NCBI GenBank assembly: GCA_021777635.1 | Contig: JAJYDI010000029.1 | Coordinates: forward strand, 1-15,347 | Origin: Pseudomonadota bacterium | Lineage (GTDB): Bacteria; Pseudomonadota; Gammaproteobacteria; Xanthomonadales; Rhodanobacteraceae | Direction: 5' to 3' | Length of the DNA: 15,347 nt | Part shown: in pieces, positions 13,496 to 15,347 of the stretch | Numbering within the stretch: position 1 is the stretch's first letter | How the letters are laid out: each line of letters opens with the position of its first letter | Translations under genes and position numbers: made by a program | Notes under the pieces: model-generated | Databases searched by the model: none | Seen by the model: only the letters and a program-made list of their open reading frames with translations | Told to the model about the DNA's origin: nothing

Positions 13496-15175
13496 ATGCA
13501 ATCGGCTTATGCCCGCCTGATCGAAGGACTTCCCGCGCGCAGCGCGGCCGTCCCCGGCGCTCCCGCCCGCCCGCGCGAGATGCAGCAGTGTGTCGCGCAA
13601 CTGCCACTGGCCAGCCCCGAGCTGGCAGCCCGCGAGTTGTCGCGGCTGCTGGGTGAGATGCGCGCCAACGCGTGGTCTGGCGGCGATCGGCTGGAGGCGC
13701 TCGAATTGCTGCGGTTGCCCGCAGAGCTGTTGAGCAGCGCCTTCGAGCGATCGTTGCTGGCCGAGAGCTTCCCGCTGCCGCCGATCAAGGCGCGCATGGC
13801 CGACATGGCGCGCGAAGTGCATCAGCGTCTCGGCGAGGGCTACGCGGTGGCGGTCCATGAGCTTTGCGCACCGACGGGCAGGGTGCCGATGCTGCGCGGC
13901 AAGATCGTCACCCTGGCTCTGCTGCGTGCGCAGCAGCACATGGGCCTGGCCTTGCTGTGGAGTTACCGTCTGTATCGCACGCCGCCGGTCGGTGTCTGGA
14001 GCCGGCTGCATGCGCTTTACGCCTTCGCGCTGGATGCCGGATTGGCCGCCAAGGCAGTCAGCGGAAGCGGTCACGAGGGCGAGCGTGATGTTCGCGGCGC
14101 CTATTTGCACACGCTGCTGCTGGCCCTGTGCAACCCCTATCGGCTGACCCTGCGCGAGATGGGCGATGCCTATGCGTTGACCCAGGCGCTTGCGCCGCAT
14201 TGCGAGCTCACCCGAGGGGGCACTTCGGGTTTCGCGATGCGCGCCGATGCCGACAGCGGTCCGGGCTATGTGCCCGAAGAGCGCGAGCAGGCGCAGGGTG
14301 ATCTGCTGGCACTGGACGTCTCGCCAGTGATGCATCTGCTCGAGCAAAATGCGGCGCTGCTGCCACCCGGCGCAGACAAACTCGGCTTGCGCACCGATCG
14401 TGGCGCGATCGAGGTGCCGCGAGCGTTTGTCGAGCGCTTACGCGTCGCCTGGATCGGTGCCGCCGCGCGCGGCCACGCGCGGATCGGCGCCCATCACGTG
14501 CTGGATACGGTCATCGGCCTGCACGGACTGCACTACCTGCTGGCGGGCAGTCAGGACTTCCAGGCCTTCCTCGCGCGGGTGCGCGGCGCCGGCATCACGC
14601 TGAGCAGCAGCGAAAATGCCGCAGCCTGGGCCAGTGGTGGCGAGTCGCTGCGTGCCGCGGTCCTCGGTGCGCGCGTGCTCGACCAGAGCCTCGGTGGCTA
14701 CAGGCTGCTATGGGAACCCGGTGCGGCGGTGCGACTGAGAGTTGGCGAACTGGTCGGGCTGGCCCTGCCGGCGGAGCGCGATGAAGTTCAGGACTGGATG
14801 GTCGGCCTGATCCGCTGGCTGCGCGTGGATGACGAGGGGCGACTGGACGCAGGCGTCGAGCTGCTGGCGCGGCATGCGCTGGCGGTGGCGGTGCGCACGC
14901 CAGACGCACAGGGCCAGCTGCGGCCGCCTTTGCGAGCGATCTTGCTGCGTCTGGACGATGGCGAGTCGCTGCTGGTGCCCAGCTTGTTTGATCGGGGGGC
15001 CAGCGCGGTCGAGCTCAGTTGCCCTGCCGATCCGGGTGACTGGCATCCGCAGGCGCCGGTGCAGCTGCTGTTGCCGACCGCGATCGTCGAGACCAGCGCC
15101 GCCTATTGGCGCATCACACTAAGTCCCATGCAGCCGGCCAAGGCCAAACCGCTGGCCAGCGCTGCGGCCGGTTGA
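13496..15175 (+). CDS. Uncharacterised 559-residue protein, possible PilZ-like C-terminal domain
   Basis: I do not recognise a named family for the whole protein. There is no signal peptide or membrane helix, so it is likely cytoplasmic. Residues 1-400 look mostly helical, rich in Leu, Ala and Arg, with regions such as '[19 protein letters not shown]', '[18 protein letters not shown]' and '[15 protein letters not shown]'. The C-terminal part resembles a PilZ-type beta barrel: '[11 protein letters not shown]' (415-425), '[10 protein letters not shown]' (434-443) and '[18 protein letters not shown]' (450-467). The usual c-di-GMP-binding RxxxR and D/NxSxxG residues are not evident, so binding is unproven. 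GAGGA precedes the ATG by 5 nt. The gene ends 2 nt before ispG, suggesting co-transcription and possible translational coupling. Confidence 0.75.
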   Translation: MQSAYARLIEGLPARSAAVPGAPARPREMQQCVAQLPLASPELAARELSRLLGEMRANAWSGGDRLEALELLRLPAELLSSAFERSLLAESFPLPPIKARMADMAREVHQRLGEGYAVAVHELCAPTGRVPMLRGKIVTLALLRAQQHMGLALLWSYRLYRTPPVGVWSRLHALYAFALDAGLAAKAVSGSGHEGERDVRGAYLHTLLLALCNPYRLTLREMGDAYALTQALAPHCELTRGGTSGFAMRADADSGPGYVPEEREQAQGDLLALDVSPVMHLLEQNAALLPPGADKLGLRTDRGAIEVPRAFVERLRVAWIGAAARGHARIGAHHVLDTVIGLHGLHYLLAGSQDFQAFLARVRGAGITLSSSENAAAWASGGESLRAAVLGARVLDQSLGGYRLLWEPGAAVRLRVGELVGLALPAERDEVQDWMVGLIRWLRVDDEGRLDAGVELLARHALAVAVRTPDAQGQLRPPLRAILLRLDDGESLLVPSLFDRGASAVELSCPADPGDWHPQAPVQLLLPTAIVETSAAYWRITLSPMQPAKAKPLASAAAG

Positions 15176-15177
15176 AC

Positions 15178-15347
15178 ATGGTCGATTCGCAGCCGTCCGC
15201 GCCGTTGCCGCGTCGCGCCAGTGTGGCCGTTGCTGTCGCCGGCGTTCGTGTCGGTGGCGGCGCTCCGGTGGTGGTGCAGTCGATGACCAACACCGATACC
15301 GCCGATGTCGCAGGCACCGCGAGGCAGGTGGCCGAGTTGGCCCGCGC
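15178..15347 (+). CDS. ispG: 4-hydroxy-3-methylbut-2-enyl diphosphate synthase IspG, N-terminal fragment
   Basis: Only the first 56 codons are present; the gene runs off the right edge. The visible part contains the IspG opening '[17 protein letters not shown]' followed by the highly conserved '[16 protein letters not shown]', which forms the start of the TIM-barrel domain. IspG is the iron-sulfur enzyme that reduces MEcPP to HMBPP in the MEP isoprenoid pathway. Its 4Fe-4S cysteines lie in the C-terminal domain, beyond the window. The ATG at 15178 is 2 nt after the stop of the preceding gene and has no recognisable Shine-Dalgarno, so translation may depend on ribosomes finishing the upstream frame. 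Confidence 0.93.
   Translation, partial: MVDSQPSAPLPRRASVAVAVAGVRVGGGAPVVVQSMTNTDTADVAGTARQVAELAR

Noticed and set aside
13442..14347. 301-codon open frame on the minus strand
   Set aside because: Antisense to the uncharacterised gene, which has a good ribosome-binding site and a full-length frame up to ispG; the antisense translation is Gln/Arg-rich and unstructured.

Overview
The window is GC-rich chromosomal DNA, dense in genes, with no sign of a plasmid, phage, insertion sequence, CRISPR array or RNA gene. Gene content and order point to a gammaproteobacterium, most likely in or near the Xanthomonadales. The pointers are a nagZ-hypoxanthine phosphoribosyltransferase-methylthioinosine phosphorylase block, a lipoprotein form of the DUF1318 (YdbL) family, and an uncharacterised 559-residue protein directly before ispG. 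The taxonomic guess is an inference from gene content only.

Layout. (1) 1-1081, plus strand: the end of a ydbH-like gene and a YdbL-family lipoprotein gene, closed by a strong intrinsic terminator. These belong to the envelope phospholipid-transport bridge known from E. coli as YdbH-YnbE-YdbL. (2) 1088-5252, plus strand: rlmD (23S rRNA methyltransferase), then four tightly packed genes: a CYTH triphosphatase, nagZ, hpt and S-methyl-5'-thioinosine phosphorylase. The last three overlap by ATGA or TGATG junctions. The phosphorylase releases hypoxanthine and hpt recycles it, so the pair forms a short salvage route. (3) 5253-5716: a cold-shock-domain gene with a structured leader, an AT-rich palindrome upstream and a terminator downstream. 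(4) 5740-11058, minus strand: a phospholipase D/cardiolipin-synthase-like gene, xseA, yigZ (IMPACT family) and an MsbA-type ABC exporter, transcribed in that order. (5) 11115-13286, plus strand: a large acetyl-CoA hydrolase/transferase-family protein, divergent from region 4 across 56 bp. (6) 13496-15347, plus strand: an uncharacterised 559-residue protein with a possible PilZ-like C-terminal domain, followed after 2 nt by the start of ispG (isoprenoid MEP pathway), which runs off the window.

No obviously new multi-gene system is visible; most of the window is core genome. The points most worth a second look are the fused YnbE-YdbL lipoprotein with a possible fossil signal peptide at its joint, the CoA-transferase-family protein that has methionine where the family's catalytic glutamate is expected, the uncharacterised protein coupled to ispG, and the palindrome and leader structure around the cold-shock gene.
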